DNA from: Bacteroidetes bacterium UBA6063
GTDB lineage: Bacteria; Bacteroidota; Bacteroidia; NS11-12g; UBA9320
Direction: 5' to 3'
DNA: 26,757 nucleotides
NCBI GenBank assembly: GCA_002428905.1
Contig: DIYD01000005.1
Location: forward strand, 1 to 26,757
The notes under the pieces are model-generated. The model was not told the DNA's origin, searched no databases, and saw nothing but the letters and a program-made list of their open reading frames with translations. Position numbers and translations under genes: made by a program. Shown piece after piece: positions 26,116 to 26,757 of this stretch; the first letter of the stretch is position 1, and the number at the start of each line of letters is the position of its first letter.

Positions 26116-26448
26116 ATGAAAAATGCGGTAATTGCGTTCCGATTGAAAAAGTTAATTCCTAATCTATTGATTCTCCTGCTGACCACGTCAAGTTTGATGA
26201 GTGGAATTCAATGGATGTCGTTTTTTAACGACGAATCTATTGTCTTCGAACGCATTGATATAGACGAAGAGGGCAAATCTAAAAAAGAGCTGGACGACGA
26301 AGTAGAAAAGGAATTTTGGTATACCGATCAGGAGACGTTGTCTCATGTAACTACCCATTTAAAGTCGTCTATCTCTGAGCATCTGCAACTGCAGTATTCC
26401 TGCGATTTTACTGGAAGAATTTATCCTCCTCCCGAACACTATTCTTAA
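26116..26448 (+). CDS. Small membrane-anchored protein, unknown function
   Basis: The 110-residue product has a basic start (KNAVIAFRLKKL), one hydrophobic segment at about residues 14-34 (signal peptide or anchor), a strongly charged region (IDIDEEGKSKKELDDEVEKEFW) and a tail with a single Cys and the ending YPPPEHYS. No family is recognised. It lies 62 bp before the SulP transporter gene on the same strand and may be co-transcribed with it. It is divergent from the tandem-domain T9SS gene across 241 bp, which holds a small ATAAC/GTTAT inverted repeat (25940-25950) and no clear promoter match. Confidence 0.65.
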   Translation: MKNAVIAFRLKKLIPNLLILLLTTSSLMSGIQWMSFFNDESIVFERIDIDEEGKSKKELDDEVEKEFWYTDQETLSHVTTHLKSSISEHLQLQYSCDFTGRIYPPPEHYS

Positions 26449-26510
26449 TTTCGCGCCATCTGGCACACCTTTGTAAGACTAAACATCTAGCACTGAATTA
26501 AGAATATAAA

Positions 26511-26757
26511 ATGGAAAAAGAATTTAACTCGAAATATTTATTGAAGGACTTTTCGGCGAGTATCGTCGTATTTCTGGTGGCACTGCCACTTTGTTTAGGT
26601 ATCGCTCAAGCATCGGAAGCCCCTCCTATTGCCGGTTTAATTGCGGGTATCGTTGGTGGTATTGTTGTTGGTGCTTTATCTGGCAGCCGACTGGGAGTAA
26701 GTGGACCAGCTGCTGGTTTGGCGGTAACCGTAGCTGAAGCTATTAAAGAGCTACCGT
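26511..26757 (+). CDS. SulP family inorganic anion transporter (partial, 5' part)
   Basis: SulP proteins are inner-membrane carriers or channels for sulfate, bicarbonate and related anions. The first 82 codons are present and read through the end of the window. After MEKEFNSKYLLKDFSAS comes the first membrane span VVFLVALPLCLGIA, then EAPPIAGLIAGIVGGIVVG and LSGSRLGVSGPAAGLAV, the diagnostic N-terminal SulP pattern. Many Bacteroidota SulP genes of this type sit beside carbonic anhydrase genes, suggesting bicarbonate as substrate; the neighbour on the right cannot be seen here. The ATG at 26511 is the only sensible start. Confidence 0.93.
   Translation, partial: MEKEFNSKYLLKDFSASIVVFLVALPLCLGIAQASEAPPIAGLIAGIVGGIVVGALSGSRLGVSGPAAGLAVTVAEAIKELP

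Overview
The window comes from a free-living, probably marine or aquatic member of the Bacteroidota, most likely a Flavobacteriia-type lineage. This rests on three things. Two or three secreted proteins end in a type IX secretion (T9SS) sorting domain. There is a SusC-like/TonB receptor with a carboxypeptidase-regulatory N-domain, a DUF4199 gene, and a DPP-IV of the Bacteroidota type. Promoter motifs of the TTG-N17-23-TAnnTTTG class are present, with almost no Shine-Dalgarno sequences. The genus cannot be named from the sequence alone. No rRNA, tRNA, CRISPR array, transposase or phage gene was seen.

Layout. Positions 1-5664 (minus) form a tight housekeeping run, prmA, a 1476-residue exported protein of unknown function, and plsY (cut by the window edge), with a 5-bp gap and a 1-base stop/start overlap. 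Positions 5732-8419 (minus) hold a large T9SS-exported protein with tandem Ig-like domains and a PKD domain. Positions 8420-8830 are non-coding and contain two 18-bp-period tandem repeat arrays. Positions 8831-10631 (minus) look like one transcription unit with a good promoter: a small protein of the family often auto-labelled 'ADP-ribosylation/crystallin J1', a microbial PARG-like glycohydrolase (TIGR02452) and a small membrane protein. Positions 10757-12242 (plus) carry a membrane-anchored LuxR-type regulator, a DUF4199 protein and another small membrane protein.

Positions 12345-15360 (plus) hold a DPP-IV-type S9 peptidase and a ChaN-like protein 7 bp apart. A 12-bp perfect dyad sits directly upstream, against a -7 promoter element. 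Positions 15375-18157 (minus) hold an exported leucine-rich-repeat protein and a DUF2490 outer-membrane protein. An SGNH-hydrolase-like T9SS protein (plus, 18231-19484) converges on an archaemetzincin-like lipoprotein (minus), their stop codons overlapping.

Positions 20269-25874 (minus) hold a tandem-domain acidic T9SS protein, a TonB-dependent receptor and a beta-propeller phytase lipoprotein. The last two overlap by one base. This looks like a phosphate/phytate acquisition locus. A terminator-like hairpin lies inside the apparent 5' end of the receptor reading frame, which has no ATG in a suitable place. The window ends (plus) with a small membrane protein of unknown function and the start of a SulP anion transporter.

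The most interesting parts are the two-gene ADP-ribose cassette, the phytase-receptor locus with its internal hairpin and duplicated acidic domain, and the giant exported protein locked between prmA and plsY. Function assignments come from recognising motifs by eye; no database search was possible.
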